NCBI GenBank assembly: GCA_031412575.1
Contig: JANODG010000045.1
Location: 1 to 16,850 of the forward strand
DNA length: 16,850 nt
DNA from: JAMLIO01 sp031412575
GTDB lineage: Bacteria; Bdellovibrionota; Bdellovibrionia; Bdellovibrionales; UBA1609
Reading direction: 5' to 3'
The first letter of the stretch is position 1; each line of letters begins with the position of its first letter. The notes beneath the pieces were generated by a model. That model was not told the origin of the DNA. It searched no databases and was given only the letters and a program-made list of their open reading frames with translations. Positions 8,083 through 16,802 of the stretch are shown here, piece by piece. A program made the translations under genes and the position numbers.

Positions 8083-11000
8083 TAGCCTCCTACCTTTTCA
8101 ACATTGTACTGTAAACTGGGTTTTAAAAAACTTAACAGATTCCCATCGTGGAATTAAAAGATTCTTAGTAGCAGATGAAGTCGGACTTGGTAAAACGAAG
8201 GTTGCATCAGAAGTTATTCAAGGTTTATTGAAAAAAAAACCAAACCTATTTGTGATATATATAACTTCAAATTTGGATATTTCAGAGCAAAATAAAATCA
8301 AACTTTGTAAATCAGAAAATGAAATCATCACCGCGGATAGGGTATGTCTTCTTTATAACAAAAAAATAAGAAAAAATGGTTTAAGACTTCTAAGTATGAC
8401 CCCTACCACTTCATTTGATTTAGCCCGTGGCACTGGTAGCATGATGGAACGTGCTTATATTGCTAGATACATTGTTAAGCGATTTCATATTAATCGTGAA
8501 AATTTACTTTTATGTCTTAGTGGTGCCGCAAAAGTAGAAAATTTTAAAATGATCTTCAATGACACTAGATACAAAAAAAACCATTACATGCCGCCGCAAA
8601 GCGCATGTAAAGAGATCGATCAAGCTTGGTTAAATCTTGGTTTAATTGAAAAAATTAATTCTTCTAAGACTGATCCAAAAGAATTTAAAAAGATTGTATC
8701 TTCTTTGCGTTTGCAAATGGCCAAAGCCATTTTAAAAAGCTTACCCGCCGATCTTATCATTTTAGATGAAATTCAAAAGTTTCCACATCTAATTGAAACA
8801 GATGATACTGGAAATCTTCTTCACGAATCAGCAAAAGACCTTCTATTACCTAGCATACCTACATTATTGCTATCAGCCACACCTTATAAAGCTTTTATTG
8901 CTGCATCTGAGATTAATAATAAAAATCTACATGTTGAAGAACTTAAAAAAGTTCTTTTATTTTTAACTGGTAAAAGAAATGAAACTGAAAATTTAGCAAA
9001 TGATCTTAAAAAATATGCAGATCATTTAAAATCAATCAATCAAAAAAACTTAGAAGATGTTTTTAAACTTAAGGGATCCATTGAGTCAAAATTAATGAAA
9101 TATATATCCAGAGCAGAACGAATTAACTTTGAAGAAATCGCACATGCACCGATTCAAGAAAAGCAATTAAACCCTGATGAATTTAAATTAACATCTGAAC
9201 ATATCTGCGAGTTTTTAAAAGTTAAAAACAGTATCAGAAGTAAAAGAACGTTTCTTCATTTATGGAGATCCGGACAATCACCGAATAGTTACATGAATAA
9301 TTATAAAGTTTTAGATCCGGTAAATAAAAATAAAGATTTAAGAAAAGACAAATTGTTGTTTTCTAAACCCGGACAAAGTGACAAACATTGTAAGCTTTCT
9401 TACCTCAAAGATGATCTTTTGAAGCAACGTGAACTAACAAAATTTCTTTGGTTACCCCCAACTAAGCCTTATTACTTAGGTAATGGTATTTATGCAGAAT
9501 CAAACATAAAAAAGTTTAAACCTAAAAAGGGACTTGTGTTTTCATCATGGTCATTTGTACCAAAAATGATTGCGGCAGAACTTTCCGCTTGGTCTCAAAA
9601 AAATGGAATGAACCAACCCGCACCTCACCCACTTAAAGAAAATGTACTTAACTATGGGCGATTTTGGCATCCAAGCCCTTGGCTTGCAAAAATTATTAAT
9701 ACTGATGATTTTCAAGACTTAAATAATTTTGAAGATTTATTAAAAAGAACTGAACAAAAAATTAAAGCTGACCTAATTTCTAAATCTTGGCAAATCGGAA
9801 GTACCAAAATAGAACCTTGGCAGATTTTAGCTAATATTGATTTTTCAAATGATGCTGAATTTAAATTTTCAATAAAAAAATACTTTAATAAAACTCGTAA
9901 TGAATTTACACGTGGCGATTCTAATAGATCTGGGTCCATGTCAAAATCTGAAATTAATCGGCTATACGAAGTTATTGATCAAAAAACTATTAGTAATTCT
10001 GGAATAAAAAGTTTAGCAATTATTGCACTGACTTCACCTGCAACATGTTTGCTTAGGACACTATATAGTATTGGTACTATTGAACACGATTTTGGTGGTG
10101 AAAGTCTTGGCTTAGTGGCAGATTTTTGTGCTAGAAACTGGAAATCATTTTTTAACCGCGAAGGTGTATCCAAAGTTATTCACAGTGCTTACTCAAATAA
10201 ATTTAGTTATGCAGCAAAACTGCAAAAATATTTAAAAGATGGAAATATACAAGCAGTCCTTGACGAATATATTTTCCATATAAAACCTGACAAAAGAGAT
10301 GACGCCTTCAAAGATGTTCTTAAAAAACTATCTGTAATCTTTGGTCCTAAGGGCGGAAGTTTAAAAATTAAGACTGGATTAAAAAAATCTAAACCCGTAA
10401 AAACAGAAATGATCACTATGTTTGGTGCATCTGATGAATACTCACAATCCAGAGAATCAGTTCGTGAATCTTTTAATTCACCCTTTTGGCCTTTCGTATT
10501 GGCTACGACCTCAGTGGGTCAAGAGGGATTAGATTTCCATTTGTATTGTAAAGATATCTATCATTGGAATTTACCAAGCAATCCTGTTGATTTTGAACAA
10601 AGGGAAGGACGAATTAATAGATATAATTCTATGTGGGTAAGAGACGCTTTGGTTAATTCTGTAAAGCTGACAGAACTGAACGGCAAGATCTTTTGGAGTG
10701 AATTATATAAACATGCCACTAAGTTTGCGCATAGAAACGATAGATATAATTTAGGAATGTCACCCCATTGGACGTTCACACCAAATTCAAAATTTAACAA
10801 TAGAGGTTATGTACGACATATTTTAGCTATACCCGGTTCTGAAGAAAACCCCAGGTATCAATCGTTAATGCGCGATCTTGAATTGTACAGACTGACCTTA
10901 GGACAACCAAACCAATCTAAAACACTAGATGATTTAAAAAAGAATTCCTATCTATCAAAAATCGACCCCAGGGGAATAACAATTTGTTTGTTCCCTTATG

Positions 11001-11296
11001 ATAATAAAATTCTAAATGAATATCTACTGGATCAACATCAAACACCAGATCGACAAAAAATGCTTATTGATGATGCTATTGATCTTTTACATATTCATAA
11101 AAAAAATCCTATCTTCAAAGACATTTCTGTTTTTGTTAGAAAAAACATTAATACAATTAAAGGTAATTCTTCTGTAAAGAAAAAAACAAGCGCTTTAAAA
11201 GCCTTAATTTACTTTCTAAATTCACATGATGAAATCAATGACAGGACACCTGATATCGGTTGGAAAGATGACCTTGAAAAACTTAAGGTCGCATAG
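8072..11296 (+). CDS. Large SF2 helicase (Snf2/DEAD-like) with long insertion
   Basis: A 1074-residue ATP-dependent DNA translocase or helicase. Motifs in order: Walker A ADEVGLGKT (34-42), Walker B LIILDEIQ (228-235, DEIQ in place of DEAH), SATP (268-271), motif V TTSVGQEGLDF (812-822) and motif VI QREGRINR (843-850). About 185 residues separate motifs I and II, and about 540 separate motifs III and V, so a large accessory domain is inserted between the two RecA lobes. The first ~30 residues resemble a Q-motif region (LLPFQHCTVNWVL). The C-terminal domain carries SPHW (897-900) and YRLTLGQPNQ (939-948), a conserved tail I associate with defence-island helicases. It starts inside the end of the PLD gene and abuts the next gene with no gap, so the operon is tightly coupled. 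The likely role is moving along DNA and feeding it to the neighbouring nucleases. Confidence 0.85.
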   Translation: MQANSLLPFQHCTVNWVLKNLTDSHRGIKRFLVADEVGLGKTKVASEVIQGLLKKKPNLFVIYITSNLDISEQNKIKLCKSENEIITADRVCLLYNKKIRKNGLRLLSMTPTTSFDLARGTGSMMERAYIARYIVKRFHINRENLLLCLSGAAKVENFKMIFNDTRYKKNHYMPPQSACKEIDQAWLNLGLIEKINSSKTDPKEFKKIVSSLRLQMAKAILKSLPADLIILDEIQKFPHLIETDDTGNLLHESAKDLLLPSIPTLLLSATPYKAFIAASEINNKNLHVEELKKVLLFLTGKRNETENLANDLKKYADHLKSINQKNLEDVFKLKGSIESKLMKYISRAERINFEEIAHAPIQEKQLNPDEFKLTSEHICEFLKVKNSIRSKRTFLHLWRSGQSPNSYMNNYKVLDPVNKNKDLRKDKLLFSKPGQSDKHCKLSYLKDDLLKQRELTKFLWLPPTKPYYLGNGIYAESNIKKFKPKKGLVFSSWSFVPKMIAAELSAWSQKNGMNQPAPHPLKENVLNYGRFWHPSPWLAKIINTDDFQDLNNFEDLLKRTEQKIKADLISKSWQIGSTKIEPWQILANIDFSNDAEFKFSIKKYFNKTRNEFTRGDSNRSGSMSKSEINRLYEVIDQKTISNSGIKSLAIIALTSPATCLLRTLYSIGTIEHDFGGESLGLVADFCARNWKSFFNREGVSKVIHSAYSNKFSYAAKLQKYLKDGNIQAVLDEYIFHIKPDKRDDAFKDVLKKLSVIFGPKGGSLKIKTGLKKSKPVKTEMITMFGASDEYSQSRESVRESFNSPFWPFVLATTSVGQEGLDFHLYCKDIYHWNLPSNPVDFEQREGRINRYNSMWVRDALVNSVKLTELNGKIFWSELYKHATKFAHRNDRYNLGMSPHWTFTPNSKFNNRGYVRHILAIPGSEENPRYQSLMRDLELYRLTLGQPNQSKTLDDLKKNSYLSKIDPRGITICLFPYDNKILNEYLLDQHQTPDRQKMLIDDAIDLLHIHKKNPIFKDISVFVRKNINTIKGNSSVKKKTSALKALIYFLNSHDEINDRTPDIGWKDDLEKLKVA

Positions 11297-12772
11297 ATGA
11301 AAGACAAAAAAAAGATTCTTTCTAAATCTAAACTCATGGACGGACTTCAGTGCGATAAAAAGCTGTGGCTTAAAATACATAAACCTGAACTTGAAGCCGA
11401 AGTTTCTGCATCCACCCAAATGCAGTTTGATGAAGGTAATCTTGTTGGTCTGTTGGCTCAAAAGCATTTTGGTTCTGGTGAAGTTGTTGATTGTGACTAT
11501 TGGGATTATGATAAGGCCGTTCAAACGACTTTAGATTTTATTTCTTCAGGATCTAAAACCATTTTTGAAGCTTCGTTTAAATATAAGTCTTTTTTTTCAA
11601 GGGCGGATATTTTTAGTTTTAATGTTAAGAAAAAATCTTGGGATATCATTGAAGTTAAAAAATCTACTTCAGTTAAAGATTATCATCTTTTAGATTCAGC
11701 CATTCAAACGTGGATCATTTTAAATTCTGGTTATAAAGTAAATTCAGTTTCCATAATGCATTTAAATTCAGATTGTGTTTATCCAGATTTAACAGATTTA
11801 TTCATCACTACCGATGTCACCGATGAAGTCATGTCGCTTTTTCCTGACATTGAAACCAAAGTGTTAAAGTTACTAGACTTGGTTCAAAAAAAGTCTGAAC
11901 CTAAAATTAAAATTGGTCCACACTGTGATGACTCTTTTGAATGTCCTTTTAAATCTCACTGCTGGGTGGATGTTCCAGATAAATCTGTTTTTGATTTGTA
12001 CCGTATTGGTTCTAAAGCTTGGGACATGTATAATGATGGCTTAACCAAAATTACAGATTTAGATACTGCTGATTTTAAAGGTAAAAATAAAAAAATCATT
12101 GAAGTTACAAAAAGTAATAAAATGTGGGTTGATCCTAAAGGTATTAAGTCCGAATTATCAAAATTAAAATGGCCCTTATACTTTTTTGATTTTGAAACTA
12201 TCATGCCTGCGATACCAAGGTATAAAGGCACAAGTCCTTACACTCAGGTGCCGTTTCAGTTTAGTTGTGATAAATGGGAATCTGAAAAAAACGGGATTTC
12301 ACATTTTGAATATTTGCACACAGATTCTTCAGACCCAAGACCTGGTTTAATAATGGCCATGCTTGAAGGCCTTGGCGATAGCGGATCGATTGTGGCTTAT
12401 AATCAAAGTTTTGAAATTTCAGTTATTAAAAAATTAGCTAAGTTTGATAAGAAGAACAGTCAAAAGCTTTTAAAACTTATTGATAGATTTGTAGATCCGT
12501 TACCGATATTTCAAAACTACACTTATCACCCTGAATATAACGGAAGTTTTAGTATTAAGGCCGTTGCCCCTGCTTTGTTAGGATCAGCTTTAAGTTACGA
12601 TAGTTTAGATGTAGGTAGTGGAATGGATGTTCAAGTGTATGCAAATCTGCTTCTGCAAGGTTTAGCCACTGGGGAAGAAAAAGATAAGATGATCCAAAGT
12701 TTATTGACCTACTGCCGCCAAGATACTTTGGCGATGGTCGAGTTGGTGAAGTGGCTGATGAAGCAAAAATAG
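11297..12772 (+). CDS. DUF2779-type double nuclease: Cas4/RecB-like domain fused to DnaQ-like exonuclease
   Basis: A 491-residue protein with two nuclease domains. The N-terminal half is Cas4/RecB-like. C19 (GLQCDKKLWL), together with C210, C216 and C222, has the spacing of a 4Fe-4S cluster. RAD (D104) and EVKK (E119, K121) form the PD-(D/E)XK metal site. The C-terminal half is DnaQ-like (DUF2779): exo I FFDFET (D298, E300), exo II-like VAYNQSFE (366-373, with E where many relatives have D) and exo III YCRQD (Y472, D476), the DEDDy type. Such proteins occur both alone and near defence genes. The ATG follows the helicase stop directly (TAGATG), so it is translationally coupled. It could process or degrade DNA unwound by the helicase. 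It could also be a neighbouring cargo gene rather than a core part of the system. Confidence 0.85.
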   Translation: MKDKKKILSKSKLMDGLQCDKKLWLKIHKPELEAEVSASTQMQFDEGNLVGLLAQKHFGSGEVVDCDYWDYDKAVQTTLDFISSGSKTIFEASFKYKSFFSRADIFSFNVKKKSWDIIEVKKSTSVKDYHLLDSAIQTWIILNSGYKVNSVSIMHLNSDCVYPDLTDLFITTDVTDEVMSLFPDIETKVLKLLDLVQKKSEPKIKIGPHCDDSFECPFKSHCWVDVPDKSVFDLYRIGSKAWDMYNDGLTKITDLDTADFKGKNKKIIEVTKSNKMWVDPKGIKSELSKLKWPLYFFDFETIMPAIPRYKGTSPYTQVPFQFSCDKWESEKNGISHFEYLHTDSSDPRPGLIMAMLEGLGDSGSIVAYNQSFEISVIKKLAKFDKKNSQKLLKLIDRFVDPLPIFQNYTYHPEYNGSFSIKAVAPALLGSALSYDSLDVGSGMDVQVYANLLLQGLATGEEKDKMIQSLLTYCRQDTLAMVELVKWLMKQK

Positions 12773-12817
12773 GTTGCCTGAATATAAAAATGATTACTAC
12801 ATTAGCAACTACGTCTG

Positions 12818-12846
12818 TAAATGCGTTTATTAATGCGGCGCATTTA
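12818..12846 (+). terminator. Weak stem-loop after the defence operon
   Basis: TAAATGCG (12818-12825) pairs with CGCATTTA (12839-12846), an 8-bp stem with a 13-nt loop, about 45 nt after the stop of the nuclease gene. No T-run follows at once. A second, A/T-only stem AAAGT/ACTTT (12882-12901) is followed by GG and seven T (12904-12910). Either or both might end transcription, but both are weak. Confidence 0.3.
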
Positions 12847-12959
12847 TTGTCTAAATCAACTAAATAAAAAATATTGGACTTAAAGTAAATTTTATAACTT
12901 TGGTTTTTTTAATCGATCGCCCCTTTCATTTACTGTACTAGATTTTAAGACATGTATCT

Positions 12960-12965
12960 GGGGGG
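12960..12965 (+). promoter_or_regulatory. G-run acting as ribosome binding site for the AAA+/M41 gene
   Basis: Six G stand 6 nt before the TTG at 12972. It is not a classical AGGAGG, but it can pair with the anti-Shine-Dalgarno using G-U pairs, and it is the only purine-rich block near any possible start. It supports the TTG start that includes the signal peptide. Confidence 0.5.
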
Positions 12966-12971
12966 ATCAAA

Positions 12972-15900
12972 TTGAAAAAATTTAATTATTTTATTTTTAT
13001 GATTTTTTACTTTTTTTCGATTCAAAATGTATCGGCCCAACTTTTTATTCAAAAAATGCAGCAATTGGAATCTGGCAAAAATCTTTTAAGCCTTAAACCC
13101 AACATCCTTACCGATTCAGTTAGAAAAGAATTACAAACAGGTTTTATCAGACCTGTCATCGGACGGGATCAAGAGGTTTTAGAAGTTTTTAAAATCTTGG
13201 TTCGTCTGAAAAGTAAAAATCCAATTCTATTAGGCGAAGCTGGTGTTGGTAAGACTGAAATTGTTTATAAGCTTGCCCAAATGATAGTTGAAGGTCAGTA
13301 CCCTACGGGACACATTTTTAAAACTGATTTATCCAATTCAGAAATTATTCAGTTTGACGCCGCCATGATTGAAACTCTTCACAAAAAAACAGAAGTCGCA
13401 GTACACATGTGGGCTGATTTTATTACAGACCTAGAACGTCAGACTGGCCAAAAAATAATTGTCTTTATCGATGAGCTTCACACCTTCGCCCCAGAAATGC
13501 TAGAGGCTTTAAAAACACGCCTAGATTCAACAACGGGGTTAAAGTTCATTGGTGCGACCACGGCTTCGGAATATTTACTTCACTTCGGTAACAACAAGGC
13601 CCTTCTTCGAAGATTTGCTCCTGTAGGCGTTTCAGAACTTACCGATCAAGAAACTTTAGAAGTTATTAATTTAGGTTGGAAAAAAACTTTAGAAGATCGC
13701 TATAAAGTTGAAATACCAAACGACGTGATCAAGATCGTCGTCAAAAATTATAAAAAAACTTTACCTGATGTGGCTAAGCCAGACGGTCCTATCAAAGTCT
13801 TAATGGATTTAGCCATCGAAGGACAAAACTTAGGCGTTAGAATACTTACGCCCGAAAACTATTTTAATTTCGTCACAACAAAAACTAAGCTTCCTGCAAA
13901 TCCTATGGATTTGAACGCAATCAATGCGTATTTAAATAAATTAAGAACTGAACTAAATCTTCAAATTCTGGGTCAGCCTGAACTTATTGACAAGATCATT
14001 GAAGCTAAAAGACAGATGCTTTTGTCCGGCGGCACCAAACCTATATCCGTGGTCCTAATTGGCCCTACCGGCGTTGGCAAAACGTTGCTTGCTGAAACCA
14101 TAGCCGATAACCCTGCCCGATTTTTTAAAATCGACGGGGCAGCTTACGGCGGTAACACCGCTACTCTTTCTGATCTTCTAGGCGGTAAACCAGGGCTTGT
14201 CGGTTACAAAGACACTTCGGGGTCGCTTGTCGAATGGATGGAAAATCCTGGCAAAGGTAAATATGGCGGCGTTTTACTAATTGATGAAATAGAAAAAATG
14301 AACCCCGATGTCTTAAAGCAACTTGGTATGAGTTTACTCGAACGTGGCGAAGTCACAAAAGGTAACGGACAAAAAGTTAAAGTTTCAGATTTGTTAATCA
14401 TCGCTACTTCAAATCACAATGTCGAAAATATCTTTCCTGAAGGATTTAAAGATTGGACCAAAGATGAAATCGACCGCAGAGTAAATAGTTATTCACAGTC
14501 AGATCTAAAAAATCTTTTCACAAAAGTTTCGGCTGCAGATAATGATTATAAACTTCCTAAAGAGCTTGTTGGTCGTATTAATCTTTTTATTTTAACCAGA
14601 CCCTTATCTTTAGACGTCGCTATTCGTATCGCAAGACTTGAAATTGCAAAACAGCAACAACTTTATTTTGATAGAAACGCATTAAATATTCAGATATCTG
14701 ACAGCGCTGCAGAATACCTTACCCGACAGATTTTTAATCCTGAAGATGGTGCCCGTGAAATCGTAAAAGCTGTAGAACGCTTATTTGCGGAAATCACAAC
14801 CTATGACTTAAATGTTCCTGAAGTTTATCCTGACCTTAATCACGAAGTGAATCCATCAAGCTTTTTAGTGGAAGTCGATCTTGTCAAAACAGGTGGCACT
14901 AACAATTGGTATTTCACTATTAAATCGGGAAGTGCTTTTTACGAACATAAAAATCACGGCTTTAAATCCCAGTTTGCATTACCTAGTGCTGCAGATATGT
15001 CTAAGTTGTTAAATTTAGAGGATGAAATAAACAAACATGTTTTTGGTCAAAAAGATTTAATTCAACAAACTGTGAAGTCCGTAAAAAGCTGGTTTGCCCT
15101 TCCCACGGGGCGCCCACTTGTGATTGGTGTGTTTGGTTCAACGGGTGGCGGTAAAACTGAAACAGCAAAAGTTTTAGCTAAGCTTGTTTATGGTTCAGAA
15201 AGAAAAAGTGCGATTATACCCTTAGGGGATATCTCTTCACCTGCGGATTTAACAAAAATATTTGGAGCCAACCCACAATATATAAAATCTGATCAATTGG
15301 GTTTATTTGAAAAAGCCTTGATGCAAATCAAAGACGGCGGTGTTTTAGTTTTAGATGAAATTTCAAACGCGGGTGAAGCCCAGTACAAAGAAATTATTTT
15401 AAGTCGCTTTTATAATATTTTCGAAGAAGGCTTTTGGGTTTCTCCTAATACAGGACTTCGGTACGACTTAAGCAAAATTGTGATTTGGTTGACCGGTAAT
15501 GATCTTCAAGAACTTTACTACGGCATATCAAGTGATGAAGGTCGTCGGCGTGTTTATGAAAAATCAAAGAACGAAAGCTACGTTAGATCCTATTTAAGAA
15601 AAAAAGGATTTCAAGAGGCATTACTAGGCCGTATTGATCTTGTGGCCCATTCTGCGCCGCTTTACGAAGAAACACGAACTCTTGTGGCCCAGAAGTTTTC
15701 TGAAAACGCCAACAATAGAGTTCTTAAAAACTATCCTAACTTAGATGTTGTGATTTCGGATCAAGTCACTTCAACGATCTCCGATTTATTTTTTAATCAT
15801 GATCAAGGTGGCAGATCCTTAAGAAGCAGGTACGAACGTGAAGTCCAAGGCTTGATCGCGGAAGCTATTTTGCAATTGGGTATTGATTCAGAAAATTCTG

Positions 15901-16802
15901 ATAAATTTAAAATCGAAATTTCGATCAACGACAATAGTTCTTCGAAATTTTATTTTATTCCCCGACTTCGTGAATCTATCGAAATTCAAATTTCAGTCTT
16001 TGATAAATCAGTCCAAGATCCTTTACTTGTTTTAAGTAATGAACTTTTAGACTTTGATCCCCTACAAAGAAAGCCTGAGCCACAAAATCTTTTAAAAACA
16101 GCCTTTCATGAAATTGGACACGCTTTGCTTTCTCAAGATGAATTGACAGGGCATCAGGTCCAATTCATCACCATAGCCCCTGGGACTAAAGCGTCATCAA
16201 GTTATTTAGGCTATGTGTCTTTCGAAGAAACAAAAGCGCGCACACCATCTATCTTAAGGCTTAAAGCTTCACTAATGCGTTCCGTGGCTGGTCGAATCGC
16301 CCAAGAGCTTGCAGGGTTTTTACCTGACGCGGGCTGGAGCAGCGATTTTGAAAACATGAAAAAGTTAATTGGTCAGTACTACGTTAGATCAGGACTTAAA
16401 CCCGAACTTTGGGGTTTAGAGATGAAACCCGATGGCACAGTGACTGGCAGCGATAAGCTGATCGAAGACTATGAGAATATCGTCAGAAAAGAAATCAAAG
16501 AAGCAAGCATTACGGCTCGGGAGTACTTAAAACATCATCACCATTTAATGCGTTTTTTAGTTGCGCAGTTGATGAAAAAGCAATCCCTCAGTGGTGACGA
16601 ATTCAGAGCGCTGGTGAAGTTTTATAATCAAGAAATTTTATCCTTAGCGGAGCAACAGATCATAGACACTAAATTTGCTAACGCTAATCCGAAAATAAAA
16701 ACAGGCTTAACAAGGATTTCTGAGACTAATTTATTAGATGGAACTACGTTAAATACACAACCAGCAAGTCAGAATCAGTGTAGTCAGTATTTGTTAAACT
16801 AA
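12972..16802 (+). CDS. Signal peptide + three Clp-like AAA+ modules + FtsH-like M41 peptidase
   Basis: A 1276-residue fused ATP-driven protease. Residues 1-22 form a classical Sec signal peptide (MKKF start, aromatic/hydrophobic core, cut after VSA). AAA+ module 1 (about 55-300) has Walker A GEAGVGKT 88-95, Walker B VFIDELH 164-170 and GATT 194-197. Module 2 (about 325-610) has GPTGVGKT 364-371, a pore-loop-like GLVGY 408-412 and LLIDEIE 435-441. Module 3 (about 685-970) has GSTGGGKT 722-729 and VLVLDEI 791-797. The C-terminus matches the FtsH peptidase: HEIGH at 1046-1050 for zinc and catalysis, AGRIAQEL at 1106-1113, and SSDFENM with D1125 as likely third zinc ligand. The ClpB N-domain and the long coiled-coil M-domain are absent. 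All ATPase and peptidase sites look intact. It starts at TTG with a G-rich ribosome site. It appears to be a single-gene unit unrelated to the upstream operon. Export of an ATPase would be odd (see findings). Confidence 0.85.
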   Translation: MKKFNYFIFMIFYFFSIQNVSAQLFIQKMQQLESGKNLLSLKPNILTDSVRKELQTGFIRPVIGRDQEVLEVFKILVRLKSKNPILLGEAGVGKTEIVYKLAQMIVEGQYPTGHIFKTDLSNSEIIQFDAAMIETLHKKTEVAVHMWADFITDLERQTGQKIIVFIDELHTFAPEMLEALKTRLDSTTGLKFIGATTASEYLLHFGNNKALLRRFAPVGVSELTDQETLEVINLGWKKTLEDRYKVEIPNDVIKIVVKNYKKTLPDVAKPDGPIKVLMDLAIEGQNLGVRILTPENYFNFVTTKTKLPANPMDLNAINAYLNKLRTELNLQILGQPELIDKIIEAKRQMLLSGGTKPISVVLIGPTGVGKTLLAETIADNPARFFKIDGAAYGGNTATLSDLLGGKPGLVGYKDTSGSLVEWMENPGKGKYGGVLLIDEIEKMNPDVLKQLGMSLLERGEVTKGNGQKVKVSDLLIIATSNHNVENIFPEGFKDWTKDEIDRRVNSYSQSDLKNLFTKVSAADNDYKLPKELVGRINLFILTRPLSLDVAIRIARLEIAKQQQLYFDRNALNIQISDSAAEYLTRQIFNPEDGAREIVKAVERLFAEITTYDLNVPEVYPDLNHEVNPSSFLVEVDLVKTGGTNNWYFTIKSGSAFYEHKNHGFKSQFALPSAADMSKLLNLEDEINKHVFGQKDLIQQTVKSVKSWFALPTGRPLVIGVFGSTGGGKTETAKVLAKLVYGSERKSAIIPLGDISSPADLTKIFGANPQYIKSDQLGLFEKALMQIKDGGVLVLDEISNAGEAQYKEIILSRFYNIFEEGFWVSPNTGLRYDLSKIVIWLTGNDLQELYYGISSDEGRRRVYEKSKNESYVRSYLRKKGFQEALLGRIDLVAHSAPLYEETRTLVAQKFSENANNRVLKNYPNLDVVISDQVTSTISDLFFNHDQGGRSLRSRYEREVQGLIAEAILQLGIDSENSDKFKIEISINDNSSSKFYFIPRLRESIEIQISVFDKSVQDPLLVLSNELLDFDPLQRKPEPQNLLKTAFHEIGHALLSQDELTGHQVQFITIAPGTKASSSYLGYVSFEETKARTPSILRLKASLMRSVAGRIAQELAGFLPDAGWSSDFENMKKLIGQYYVRSGLKPELWGLEMKPDGTVTGSDKLIEDYENIVRKEIKEASITAREYLKHHHHLMRFLVAQLMKKQSLSGDEFRALVKFYNQEILSLAEQQIIDTKFANANPKIKTGLTRISETNLLDGTTLNTQPASQNQCSQYLLN

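Noticed and set aside
12790..12867. A 25-codon frame (ATG to TAA) between the nuclease gene and the AAA+/M41 gene
   Set aside because: Too short, no Shine-Dalgarno, no recognisable peptide type; it overlaps the possible stem-loop.
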